A DNA stretch of 64,000 nucleotides from Panopea generosa. Its lineage: Eukaryota; Mollusca; Bivalvia; Adapedonta; Hiatellidae. Below, in pieces: positions 11,487-24,400 of this stretch. The notes under the pieces are model-generated. The model worked only from the letters and a program-made list of their open reading frames with translations, was not told the DNA's origin and searched no databases. The position numbers and the translations under genes are program-made. Location: the NCBI GenBank assembly GCA_029582155.1, contig CM055895.1:11760270-11824269 (forward strand), in the 5' to 3' direction. Position 1 is the first letter of the stretch. Each line of letters opens with the position of its first letter.

Positions 11487-13450
11487 AACAAAAAAAGACC
11501 AATTAATTAAATAAGGAATTTCATTTAGAAATAAACGAAGACCACTTAATTAAATAATGAATTTCATTTCAAAATAAACAAAGACCAAAGCTTTAATGAG
11601 ATAATGAATTTTATTTAAAAAAAACAACAAAGACCAATTAATTAAATGATGAATTTCATTTAGAAATAAACGAAGACCACTTAATGAGATCAACAAAGAC
11701 CAATTAATTAAATAATGAATTTCATTTCAAAATAAACAAAGACCAAAGCTTGGATGAAATAATTATTTTTTTAAAAAAAAACAACAAAGATCACTTAATT
11801 AGTTTAAACATATTTTATTTCTCAATATAAGTACATTTTATACAGTCATACAAATGTATACAATAATAGAAAAAGGATTAAGATGGAAGCATAATGCTTA
11901 TGAAGTTCTTCTCCTGCTTGTGGTGTAAATTCTAATATTAATGGCAATTTGTGTACTTTGTTTATGATATTTAACTGGTATTAACATTGACAATTGCAAT
12001 TATTTAATCAAATATTTAGAAACACCACTTAAATAGATAATGAATTTCATTTAGAAATAAACAAAGACCAAAACTCTAATTAGATCATTAATTTTATTTT
12101 AAAAAACAACAAAGACCAATTAATTAAATAATGAATGCTATTTGGAAATAAACAAAGACCAATTAATTAAATAATGAATTTCATTTCAAAATAAACAAAG
12201 ACCAAAGCTTAAATGATATAATGAATTTCATTTTAAAAAACAATAAAGACCAATTAATCAAAACAATAAATTTTCATTTAGAAATATACAAAGACCAAAT
12301 AATTAGATAATGAATTTCATTTAGAAATAAACAAAGACCAAAACTCTAATTAGATCATTAATTTTATTTTAAAAAACAACAAAGACCAATTCATTAAATT
12401 ATGAATTTCATTTAGAAGTAAACAAAGACCAAAGCTTTAATGTGATAATTAATTTTATTTAAAAAAAAACAACAAAGATTAATTAATTAAATAATGAATG
12501 CTATTTGGAAATAAACAAAGACAAATTAATTAAAGACTGAATTTCATTTCAAAATAAACAAAGACCAAAGCTTAAATGATATAATGAATTTCATTTTAAA
12601 AAAACAAAGACCAATTAATCAAAACAATAAATTTTCATTTAGAAATATACAAAGACCAATTAATTAGATAATGAATTTCATTTAGAAATAAACAGAGATC
12701 AAATAATTAACTCTATTTCAAATTTTACAATGACTAAAAAATTAAATAATGAATTTCATTTCAAAATTAACAAAGACCAAAACTCTTAATAAGATAATGA
12801 ATTTTATTTAAAAAAAACACAACAAAGACCACTTAATTAGATAATGAATTTCATTTCAAAATAAACAAAGACCAAAACTCTAATTAGATAATGAATTTTA
12901 TTTAAAAAAAGCAAAGACCAGTTAATTAAATAATGAATTTCATTTCAAAATAAACAAAGACCAAAACTCTAATTAGATAATGAATTGTATTTAAAAAGGC
13001 AAAGACCAATTAATTAGATAATGAATTTCATTTCAAAATAAACAAAGACCCAAGCTCTAATAGGATTATGTACTTTATTTAAAAAAATAAAGACCAACTC
13101 ATTAAATGATTTAATGCATTTGAAGATAAACAAATCAAATAATTAAAAAATAATTTTATTTCAAATTTTACAGACTAAATTATTAAATAATTTGATTTCA
13201 AATTCAACAAAGATCAAATAATTAATGAATTATATAAAAAATAACAATGACCAAAGCTGTAATGAGATGCATTTTATTAAAAAAACAACAAAAAAACAAA
13301 GACCAATTAATTAAATAATTATTTTCATTTTAAAATGAACAAAGATCAAATAACTAATAGTAAATTTTATTTCAAATTTAACAAAGACCAAGTAAATAAA
13401 TAATTTACCTTATTTCAAATTTAACAAAGACCAAATAATTAAAACTTAAA
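11487..13450. repeat. AT-rich tandem array, about 47-bp unit
   Basis: The units combine 'ACAAAGACCA', a variable AT core, 'ATAATGAATTTCATTT' and 'AAAATAAAC'. Two unit types (one with 'AATTAATTAAATAATG', one with 'AACTCTAATTAGATAATG') often alternate, giving a higher-order period of roughly 95 bp. A unique-looking insert at about 11800-12020 splits the array. The core 'GAATTTCATTT' is preserved far better than the rest. Confidence 0.9.
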
Positions 13451-13894
13451 AGCACAAGACAATATTTAAATATTTAATAATACTGTAGTTTTAATATATT
13501 GTAAAATATTTTATCCAAGTACCAATTTCTTTTAATATAAAGCATATTTCAAATACTACAACTTTATAAATGTTAAACTATGTACAAAACTATATATACT
13601 GTAACACTTCCGTCCTACTTCAAACATGTTGCTTGCAAAATATTTTGTTTTTGAAGAAATGAAATAAAACAACCAATACGTCTAACAAAAGCCTTCAAAA
13701 AATCCACCTATACCAGTAAATGTGCCCTAAACACAAAATTATACAATATTTCTGTTGGTTCTCTTTACCAAAATATAGTAAGCCCATTAATAAATGTTAT
13801 ATTTTGCATGTAAAATCATTTGTCAACTTCCCTTAATTTTGGTTAAGTTAGTAGAGGTTTGGATTCAGAGCATGCTGCATATATGTCAAATATG

Positions 13895-13963
13895 TCTGTA
13901 TATATAGGTCAAATTAAGTTATCTGTATATATAGGTCATATAAGTTATCTGTATATATAGGTC
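13895..13963. repeat. 26-27-bp tandem triplet
   Basis: Three copies of TCTGTATATATAGGTC with a variable A/T spacer. Confidence 0.85.
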
Positions 13964-13970
13964 TGTAAGA

Positions 13971-15060
13971 TCATGTAGGTCGTAAGGTCGTATACATTAA
14001 TTAATATTTGTTAATTTCTGAATCCGCACTCAACAATGCAAGCTTGCATGTTAGATGCATGTTAGATGCATGCTACAAGTTAAGTGTTAGTTGTTTTTCT
14101 TATTAGCAGTAAGAAAAGTTGACAGTGATCATTCAGGCATATAAACTTATTCTAAACTGAAACGTTCCCAATTTTATAAAAAAAAACCTAGTAGGCCAAT
14201 TTCTTCTCCTACTTAATTTAAACAAAGTTATCTTAATTTGAATATCAAATCTTTGCATTCTATTACAGGATTAAAATTAATTTATGTGTTGGTGTGGTAA
14301 TTTAAGTAAAATGTGTAGCATGTATGTTTCATAGTAGATCTATGTTATGAATACAAACATTTAAATACTTGCAACAATGATAATAAAAACTTGTTTGATC
14401 ATGCTTGAATGGCTTAATCTACCATGAGGCCCTAATTGGATCATTTTCAAAACATAACAAACTAAATTTCACAATTTCATACTAACACTGTAATCAATGA
14501 TTTGTGAATATTGTCACTGAAAAATGTATAATGAAGATATTTCAGTCACACACAGGAATAACATCATTGTACAACTAGTGATATTTGGCGCCTTAAGGTC
14601 ACTAGTTTTACAATATCTCGAAAAAATATATATAAAGTATACATATCATATAAAACAAATTATTTTATGTATATACTTTATTTAAATCTATTTTAAATAA
14701 TATACAATTTACAGTTTGATAAAGAAAATGAAATGAAAATATTTGTTATTGAAACAGAGCACACTATAAATCCATTTCCATCAGTGTTTTAAATGGATTT
14801 TTCAATGATATGTACTTTTATCATTTATAATAAATCATTGAAATTAACTTGCTTTGGTTAATAATTATTTTTATCAATTGATTTATTTCAATTAATGAAC
14901 TAAAGCATTAAAAACAAATCTAAAGATCTGAATATTTGGAAATTTTAGCAATTTTGATTGTTGTCTTCCAAGAAATTGTTTAAATGAACAATACGTCACA
15001 GTACGTCAACACATAAATAGGTCATTGTTTCCATATTAAATTAATGAACATCTGTATATA
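13971..15060. other. gene-free AT-rich stretch
   Basis: No gene is supported. A small palindromic cluster of GCATGTTAGAT lies at 14040-14080. The rest is AT-rich and featureless. Confidence 0.5.
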
Positions 15061-15067
15061 ATAGATC

Positions 15068-15281
15068 GATTGAATATTTAGAGTCAATGTTTTGCCATCG
15101 AGGGATAAAAGACGATCAGTTAACTTAACGGCTGTTTCCTGGGATCCTGAAAGATTAACCAGTACTCGAGCACACCCAATCTCCACAAGTATTTGATAAC
15201 TTCCCCACTTGAATCAATGGTGAGAGATGAGACATAATTTCACATATCAACCATCATGGAGACTGATGCCAGGCAGGGGGT
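15068..15281 (-). mobile_element. tRNA-derived SINE, family A
   Basis: The minus-strand body carries the family A phrases 'CACTTGAATCA', 'TCCTGGGATCCTGAAAG' and 'CGATCAGTTAAC' on the + strand. The same order occurs at 25106, 29072, 32970, 37780, 52662 and 61236. This copy is truncated in the tRNA head. Confidence 0.75.
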
Positions 15282-15824
15282 ATATAATATAAACATTTGT
15301 AACTTTGTCCGTCTAGAATAGGACCAGTATGGAATTTCTGTCCAATATATATTTTAGAATAAAAAGAATTTCATCTACAGCATTTTTTACACAAGCAACA
15401 ATGTCTTATTTACTCAGTTTAAAGAATAATCATTTGAGTGTCTTTAATACTTTCATTTAATGTTCTTGTTAATTCTATTATTCTAGCCATCACTCCCATG
15501 GCACCACAACACCAACAGAAATGATGATTATTATTAACAGATATATTTTAGTTACAATGAAAATGCATTTATCTGACCCTGATGAAAGACATGTTGAATG
15601 TATCACAATTTCAATTCTCATAGTTATATAATGAATTAAAATTTCCTCTGCAAGACCAAGTGACTAATTAAATTCATCAAAGATCATTTTCAACTAAAAT
15701 TCAGTCATTTCAATTCTATTAAATATTTACTTAACACTATAATTGTATCTTATTGACTAAAATAGTTTTTAAACAGTTTTTTTTTAGTGTCGCTTTTGAC
15801 AATTTTTCAGTCATATTGCAACAG

Positions 15825-16077
15825 TGTCTGCTTGAGACAGTATTCTGAGTGTTGCCACACTGGAATATCATGAAACAGACACAGGGTCTGATACCCCACC
15901 CAGTCGCATACTGAAACTGGGCCGACCAGACATAGGCCTATCCTCTAAATGCTGAGCACCAAGCGAGGAAGTTTATATTACCATTTTTTATGATTTTGGT
16001 ATTACCCGGTCTGGGATTGAACCCATGACCTTCTGCATGCAAAGCGGACACTCTACCATTAGACAACACTATGGTGT
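15825..16077 (-). mobile_element. tRNA-derived SINE, family B
   Basis: Read on the minus strand, it has the tRNA-like head 'TAATGGTAGAGTGTCC' with B box GGGTTCAATCCC. The body contains 'GGTGCTCAGCATTTAGAGGA' and ends near 'AGACACTGTTGCAATATGA'. The same structure occurs at 32385-32640 (minus) and 58895-59130 (plus). Confidence 0.8.
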
Positions 16078-16159
16078 TTTTTTAAACAAATCCTGAAAAT
16101 GTTCAATTTCAATTTGAATTTTAGGTCTGATGAATTTATTAGGCACAAGTGCATTAAGA

Positions 16160-16236
16160 TTTAATTATGACATACTGGTGCCCGTTTCACATTCTGTATT
16201 TAATTACGACATACTGGTGCCCGTTTCACATTCTGT
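16160..16236. repeat. 38-bp direct duplication
   Basis: Two near-identical copies containing 'ACATACTGGTGCCCGTTTCA' lie head to tail. Confidence 0.9.
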
Positions 16237-16254
16237 ACCAAATCTTTGTTATTT

Positions 16255-16400
16255 GAAATAATTCATACTTAAATAGTTAAACTCGATTGTAAAGAGTTTT
16301 TAAGAATCCATTTCTTGGGTAGAACCAATACTGAATGTTGTTTTCGAGAGACCATATGACCAAACATGCGTTTGAATCCTACTATCTACTGTAGCACAAT
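16255..16400 (-). mobile_element. diverged family C SINE relic
   Basis: It has a weak but ordered resemblance to family C: 'TTCTTGGGTAGAACCAATACTGA', then a B-box-like 'GTTTGAATCCTAC'. The A box is not clear. Confidence 0.4.
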
Positions 16401-16794
16401 CATGCCAACTATGTTTTTGTTGACAAAGATTGCATGCTGCCAGTACCAGTGCCAAAATTCAGACATGTGAAGGGGGCAGCAATGTGTACATTTCACAAGA
16501 TATTGTAAAATACATATTTAATACAGTGCTTCCACATACTAAACAACACAGATTATATTGAATGTTATAAATAATTTGCTTATTGTTTTCTGAAGGTTTG
16601 CTTATTAATTGATTCCCATTTTAAAAAATATATATATTAATAATCAAACAGTTGTCTTCAATAAAACTGTTCCTAATGTTTATTTAAATATGCATACAAG
16701 TTATTAATGCTACTCTGATACTCTAGACAAATTTAGCTATTTTCAGAAATAGCATACAAAAATATTCCAAATGATTTGGTTCATTTACATAATT

Positions 16795-17250
16795 ATTCAC
16801 AAATCCCATTTTATCTGTACTAGATTGTCATTAATAATAATTATTCATAAAAACCTCATTTCAATAATTCATTTATGTCCCTAACAAAATTTCTGTGAAT
16901 TTAGAAAGGAATTATTTATCAAGGAACACTTTTGCAAAACAAGCAAGTTCTTTTTCAATAAAAGTACAAGTTCAGCTATCAATAAAGGGAAACAATTTTG
17001 CTTTTTATTACCTCCCTATATAAATTAAAATTGGGTCAATAGTTTTTTTACTCATTAATATTATATCAATTATTTATCAAAACCTTATTTTATTTTTTTT
17101 ATGCCAATAACATTTTTCTGTGAATTTACAATAGAATATTTATCAAGAAACAAGTTTGCAATACTAGCAAGTTCTTTTTTTTATAAAATTATAATTTCAG
17201 TTACCAATTAAGGGAAATAATTCATTTTTTTATTACTTCCCTTTATAAAT
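16795..17250. repeat. old tandem duplication, offset about 225 bp
   Basis: Two diverged copies share, in order, 'TTCTGTGAATTTA', 'TTTATCAAG', 'GCAAGTTCTTTTT' and 'AAGGGAAA.AATT'. The words at 16891 and 17116 give the offset. No coding content is seen. Confidence 0.75.
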
Positions 17251-18155
17251 AGATATTTGGATACTGGTCAAAAACGATACAGATTTGTTTGTAAATGTAT
17301 ATAAACATTACAATTAAAGATAATAAACAATTTAACTCAATCTTATTTTTTTTCTCTTAAACCTGTTAAAAAAATTGAATTTGTTTTGAATATTTTGTTT
17401 ATGCCATTTTTTTGTTAACTTGGAATAATTTGTGATATTTTTGTTGGTTTTTTAATTTTTATATGAAAAATAATTATCATAATCAATGTTTTGAGTTTAA
17501 ATCAAATTTAAAGATCAAGTCTGTTTGTAGTTTTTCATATTTACATTACTCAATATATTTTTTTGTAAAATATTTGGATTTATTGTTAAAAAATAAAGAA
17601 AAATAACAAATAAAAGTTATCATTATTTTGGTTAATGTTCCGAAAAAGGGCAGTGACTGCCACAAAACTTAATAAATGTGAAAAAATCAATTTCCAATTA
17701 CTACTCCACCAACAAGTCACTAAATTCTTAATACGAAACACTTCTTAGATTTATGTCTTTAAAATTTACAGTTTGCAAAATGAAAAATTTAATATTTAAC
17801 AGAATGTTGAAAATTAATGGCTATGTTATTAATCACGATAATCTAGATTTTTACATAAGGTAATTTTAATACAGACAATTTATTTTCATTAAAATATGCA
17901 TGTGGGTGCCCATTCAATTATTTATTCTAAAGTTGTGGAAGCACTTTACAATTTTTTATCACAACATAAATCTGAATATATACATGTACATATGTACTTC
18001 TCAAAATTTGACAAGGACCATGCTCTTTATTAATTATACTGAACTAAAATTCAAACTGTTCTGTGGACAACTATAGAAAAGTTAATCGAAAACTGTTTCC
18101 TGAACCTTTGAAATTTGTAAAAAAAAAGAGTATAAAAATAGTTTTCATGTATTTG
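17251..18155. other. gene-free AT-rich stretch
   Basis: Very AT-rich with many homopolymer A/T runs. No gene, array or element is supported. Confidence 0.5.
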
Positions 18156-18159
18156 GATT

Positions 18160-18335
18160 TGTACTAATTTATTTAAGATCAACTGTGATGAAAAAGCACA
18201 GCTTATATGAACCGCACTCAAGTCCACTTCCTGGGTAGAATCAGTACTGAGTGTTGTAATATCAGAAACATCTGGTCAAGTTGGGGATCGAACCCACAAC
18301 CTCTGGCGTGAGTGGCCAACAATCTATCCATTGTC
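18160..18335 (-). mobile_element. tRNA-derived SINE, family C
   Basis: The + strand shows 'CTTCCTGGGTAGAATCAGTA' and the reverse B box 'GGGGATCGAACCCACAACC'. It lies just downstream of the stop codon of the minus-strand gene model and might supply its poly(A) signal (AATAAA on the minus strand near 18172). Confidence 0.65.
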
Positions 18336-18414
18336 AAAAAATTAGTTTTCATGTATTGATTTACTATTTAGCCTTCTTTTGGCATAAAGTGTCAGAGCAG
18401 CTCCAAAATTGTTA

Positions 18415-21400
18415 TTAAAAACTATACATATACCATTTAAATGTAAAATCTATGGGAATAAATAACAGGGTCCTTATCAAAGTTTGAGAAGTCCATTTAA
18501 AAACAATGTCAACTGTAAGCGTCCCGTTGTTGGAGGTCTCCATATTTGCCGGCACTATTCGTCCAATACTGTGAAAAGACCATTTTTACAATTATGCTTA
18601 CATTAAATTGGATATGTCATTAATATATGACAGGCCAGGGCTGATTAGCTCAGTCAGTAGCACGCCTGACTCAATCCAGCAGTTGCGAGTTCGAATCCCC
18701 GCCCGACAAGTCTCTGTGATGATTGATATATGACTACAACAAAAAGCTTGCTACAAGAATAGCTCAACTGAGCTATGCTCAAAATGAGCTTAAAACATAG
18801 TTTAAATGAAATAAATTTTTGTAACCATTTCATTGTTATATATCACTGCAGTTGCGTGTTTGAGCCCAGTGAGCTTAACATATTTGATATGAGAACGTCT
18901 CTTGTCAGTTACTTGCGTTACAAGGATGCTGGACTTGGATCCTGGCACTGTCTTTCTTAGCCAATTTAACCAAACGCCATATATTAGACAGGATTTGTTG
19001 AAATCAGGCAATTATAAGTTGAATATTCAGGAAAATGATCTATCAATTTATATTAAATAGGGATAACCAAAAGGTTTGTTACTGCACAGATAAACAATTC
19101 ATTTTTGTGTTAATTTACCTGTAATCTGCTGTCAGTAGTCTTAGCTGCTCTTCAACAAATCGTGTACATGCACCATGGGTACAAACTGTCTCTGAAAATG
19201 AATAAAAGCTTGTGCAAGTAGCCATCTTTTTATTAACAGTAAATGTTATGCCCCTTGGAAACTATTTAGAACTTTCAATTAAAGTAACATGATAGCCAAA
19301 GTTCAATGTATTTATATTTTTTTTAACTGGAAATCAACCAAATACTTATATAGATACTTATGTCTGTATGTGTTGTGCATGTGTGAATAAAGGGACTTAA
19401 TACATAGCTCCGATTTCTAAAATTCTAAAACTTATTTTTTAAAAATAAGGAATGAAATAAAAAATGTAAAATTTATTTAATTTCAAGTGCCAAATGATAC
19501 ACATTATTCATTACATATCAGAACTATGTATAGATGAGGGGATACATTTGTACGTTTATAATACATATACAATGTATATGTGTAAAGACCACGTACATTT
19601 ACAAGGCGCAGATCTTTTTGAGAAGAGTGCCTCTTGTACAACGTATTTATAATAAAGCAGGCCGAAAGATAGGTTCATAAAAAGCCTAATACTTGTTTAA
19701 AGTGTTGAGCAATGCCAATTTAGTTAACAATGATATTTCCTTGATAGTTTAAGCATTTCACAAGCTGTTTCGAAATAAAAATAAAATAAGATATTTTTTA
19801 AGTGGATAATTATGACCATATTTTTATTTTAAAAAGAGTTAACTTTTTCAATCTTTTGAATTTTCAATCAGTTCTTTTTTATATTTTAGTTAATTTCATG
19901 TTTTTTTATGAAAATATATTTAAAGTAATTTTGTTTATTTTTAAAGAGTTCATGGATAATTCAGAGTTTGACTTTAATAATTGTAATCTAATTAGTTTTA
20001 TATTTATATTATTTATATTATGTATTATAAGTACGAGTGCTATGTGTTTATATGAGTATCTGCTTATGATTTTATGATTTATAATTTATGAGTATCATTT
20101 TATGTTTTTTCATATGAGTTTCTCTTATACAATTAAGTATGTTCAATTATATATAATTTGTAGGATTTTATAATGTATTCATTTTATAACATTACACATT
20201 TATATATTTTGAAATTATTTTGGAACTTATATGAGTATCTATTTTTTAGGATTTTAAGCATCTGTTTGATATAGTTTTATTATGAATACAAGTTTATATT
20301 ATCAAATATATGTGCACTTTATATGAGAATTTTAAGGTTTTAGAGGATTTATTACATGCAATTTATAATTTTATATGAATTTATGATGTATTATATTAAT
20401 ATGAGCATCTGATTTATCTAATTATACAAGTATCTATTTTATATGATTACATGAGTACCTGTTTTATATAATTATATGAGTATCTATTTTATGTGATTAT
20501 CAGAGTATCTGATTTATATAATTATGTATCTGTTATATATATTTATGATTATGTGAGTATGTTTTATATAATAATGTGATTATATGTTTTATATGATTAT
20601 CAGTGTATCTATTTTATATAATTATGTGCGTATCTGTTTTGTATAATTATTTGAGTACCTATTTTATATGATTATCAGAGTATCTGTTTTATATAATAAT
20701 ATGAGTATCTATTGTATATCATTTTGTGAGTATATATTTTATAGGATTATATGAGTATCTATTTTATATAATTATGTGAGTATCTGTTTTGTATAATTAT
20801 GTGAGTACCTATTTTATATGATTATCAGAGTATCTGTTTTATATAATTATTTGAGTATCTATTGTATATAATTTTGTGAGTATATTTTTTATAGGATTAT
20901 ATGAGTATCTATTTTATATAATTATGTGAGTATCTGTTTTATATTATTTTGAGAGTATCTGTTTTATATGATTATCAGAGTATCTGTTTTATATAATTAT
21001 ATGAGTATATATTTTATATAATTTTGTGAGTATCTATTTTATATGATTATATGAGTATCTGTTTAATATGATTATCAGAGTATCTATTTTATATATTTAT
21101 GTGAGTATCTTTTTTATATAATTATATATATCTATTTTATATGACTATATGAGTATCTATTTTATATGACTATATGAGTATCTATTTTATATGAATATCA
21201 GAGTATCTATTTTATATAATTATATGAGTATCTGTTTTATATAATTATATGAGTATCTGTTTTGTATGATTATCAGAGTATATGTTTAATATAATTATAT
21301 GAGTATCTATCTTATATAATTTTGTGAGTATCTATTTTATATGACTATATGAGTATCTATTTTATATGATTATCAGAGTATCTATTTTATATAATTATGT

Positions 21401-24400
21401 GATTATCTGTTTTATATAATCATATGATTATCTGTTTTATATAGTTATATGAGTATCTGTTTAATATAGTTATATGAGTATCTGTTTAATATAATTATGT
21501 GAGTATCTGTTTTATATAATTATATGAGTATATATTTTATATAATTTTGTGAGTATCTTTTTTATATGACTATATGAGTATCTATTTTATATGATTGTCA
21601 GAGTATCTATTTTATATAACTATGTGAGTATATGATTTATATAATTATATGAGTACCTGTTTTATGATTATATGAATATTTTATATAATTGCGTGAGTAT
21701 CTGTTTTATATGTGCAATAAGTACATTTTATATTTAGATATGAATTATTTTTGTATTATACATTATATGAATATATGATTATACAATTAAAACTAAGGAT
21801 AGTATATAAGTTTATAGTAAATAAATAAACTATTTTAAATTAAAAAAGCTACAAATACTTAAATACTAACTTGCATGAATAGACAAATCCCATTTTACAA
21901 TTTTTTCTATTTATTCACGGAACATGCTTCTTAAAACTGAATCACATGTTAGTTAATAACAACAGTGAAAATATTATGTCAGTCAGTGTTAATTGTTAAA
22001 TGCGCGTTAGTTTGCATAAGCAGCAGGTCAATTCAAGAAGCATATCTGTGATTAATAACTGGCCTAAATTTATCAATTAAACAAACCCCATGCATTGAAA
22101 TATTAGATATATCCAGTCTATTCAATACAAATATAACTACACAAAAACTATTATATACTATACAACTATTTATAATACTAACAGTTTATAATTCTTGTAC
22201 TACTTGCATTACTTCTAATAATAAATGTCCACTTAAATCAATAATAAAATAATAATAATTGTATTTATATTCATAATAATAACTCTATATTCTAGTAAAA
22301 GTTGTTAAACCATTTGTATATGTGTCATTTAGCCCTACTTAACTGATTTTTTATGTTTTTATTAACCTTAACTGAATGTTTATAGTTTTATTTACCCTAA
22401 CTGAATGCATGTCGATTTATTTGCCTTAACTAAATGTATATTGTTTTATTTAATTTATCTGAATGTATATTGTTTTATTAACTTTTACTGAACGTATATT
22501 GTTTTATTAACCTTAACTGAATGTATATAATTTTATTTACACTAACTGAATATATGTTCATTCATTTACCTTATCTGAATGTATATTGTTTTATTAACCC
22601 TAACTGAATGTATATTGTTTTATTAACCTTAACTGAATGTATATTGTTTTATCTACCCTAACTGAATGTATATTGTTTTATTAACCCTAACTGAATGTAT
22701 ATGGTTTTATTTACCCTAACTGAATGTATGTTCATATATATACCTTATCTGAATGTATATTGTTTGATATACCTTAACTGAATGTATATTGTTTTATTTA
22801 CCTTAACTGAATGTATATTGTTTTATCTACCCTAACTGAATGTATATTGTTTTATTAACCCTAACTGAATGTATATGGTTTTATTTACCTTAACTGAATG
22901 TATGTTCATTTATTTACCTTAACTGAATGTATATTGTTTGATTTACCCTAACTGAATGTATGTTCATTTATTTACCTTATTAAGATGTATATTGTTTTAT
23001 GTATCTTATTTGGATGTATATTGTTTCATTTACCCTAACTGATTGTATTGTGTTGTAATTGCCTTAACTGAATGTTTATTGTTTTTATTGCCTTAACTGA
23101 ATGTATTTTGTTTTATATACCTAACTGAATGTATATTCTTTAACTCCCTTATCTGAATGTATATTGTTTTATTTGCCTTAACTGAATGTTTATTGTTTAA
23201 TTGTCTATTATGATTGTATCTGTTCTATTAACCCTATCAGTGAGTATATTATAATTGCCCTAGTTATTTTTACATGTTAATTGCCCATATTGTATATGTT
23301 TTAATTATCCAAATTACTAACTATATTGCCACAATTATTTTTATGTGTCTGATATTTTATACTGAATGTTTTATTTGTTCAAAATTTAGTGATTTTATTG
23401 TCTTAAATTATTTTATTTGTTATTTATCCTAATTATCTGTGTCATTATCCACTTAATAAATATTCTTACACATTTTAGAAATCTTTGATGACAAAAAAAA
23501 TGAACTCATAACATTGCTCAAAAATGTAAATGATTGATTTCCAGCTTAAAATATATTTAATATATTTATATATTTTTTAAATAATCCAAGGGACATAACT
23601 TCACATGAAAGAAACAAGATTCATATTGACAATTTTACTAATTTGAATTGTTACTTTATAAAAGGGTTCAAAACCAACTAGCACAGCCCCCTGAAACGGG
23701 TAGCACCAGTCTTAAAGATGCACATACTACAGTAGAATAGAAACATGTGCTGGGAGTAGAAATAGTTGTTATTATTTAATGATAATTAACTGATTAATAA
23801 TCATAAACAACTAGCACAGCCCCCTGAAACGGGTAGCACCAGTCTTATTCCCAGCACATACTATAGTCGAATGTCTAACAATGTGCTGGGAGTGGAAATA
23901 GTCATTTCATTTTTTTAATGCTGAATCTTAATTAATAATTTATAATTAACAAACTGGTTTATAAAAGGAACCAAGCTTTAACGATTGCTATAATTAATGT
24001 CTAAATTCAGGTCAAGATGTGTATGAAAAGTAAGATTGTGTCTGTCTCTCAGGTGAGCTAAAATATAAACAAAACTCACTTTGAACCTTTGGTTCTGGTG
24101 AAATAAAACATAACAGCAATTTAAGCATACATATATTTATTCACTGGTGGCACCCGCTGACATGGGCTAGAACCAATAACAAGATACCGCTAGTTCGAGT
24201 CCCCGTCTGGCTAGTCTCCGTTGTGATGAATATATCCCTGACATGGGCTAGAATCAATAACAAGATATCGTGAGTTCGAGTCCCCGTCTGGCTAGTCTCC
24301 GTTGTGATGGATATATCCCTGACATGGGCTAGAACCAATAACAAGATATGGCGAGTTCAAGTCCCCGTCTGGCTAGTTTCTGTTGTGATGGATATATCCC

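Noticed and set aside
18643-18740. A functional tRNA gene
   Set aside because: A and B boxes are good, but acceptor-stem pairing is poor and the sequence is the head of SINE family A found repeatedly in the window.
20095-23215. CRISPR-like arrays
   Set aside because: Units are contiguous without unique spacers, degenerate, and lie in a eukaryotic intron; they are minisatellites.
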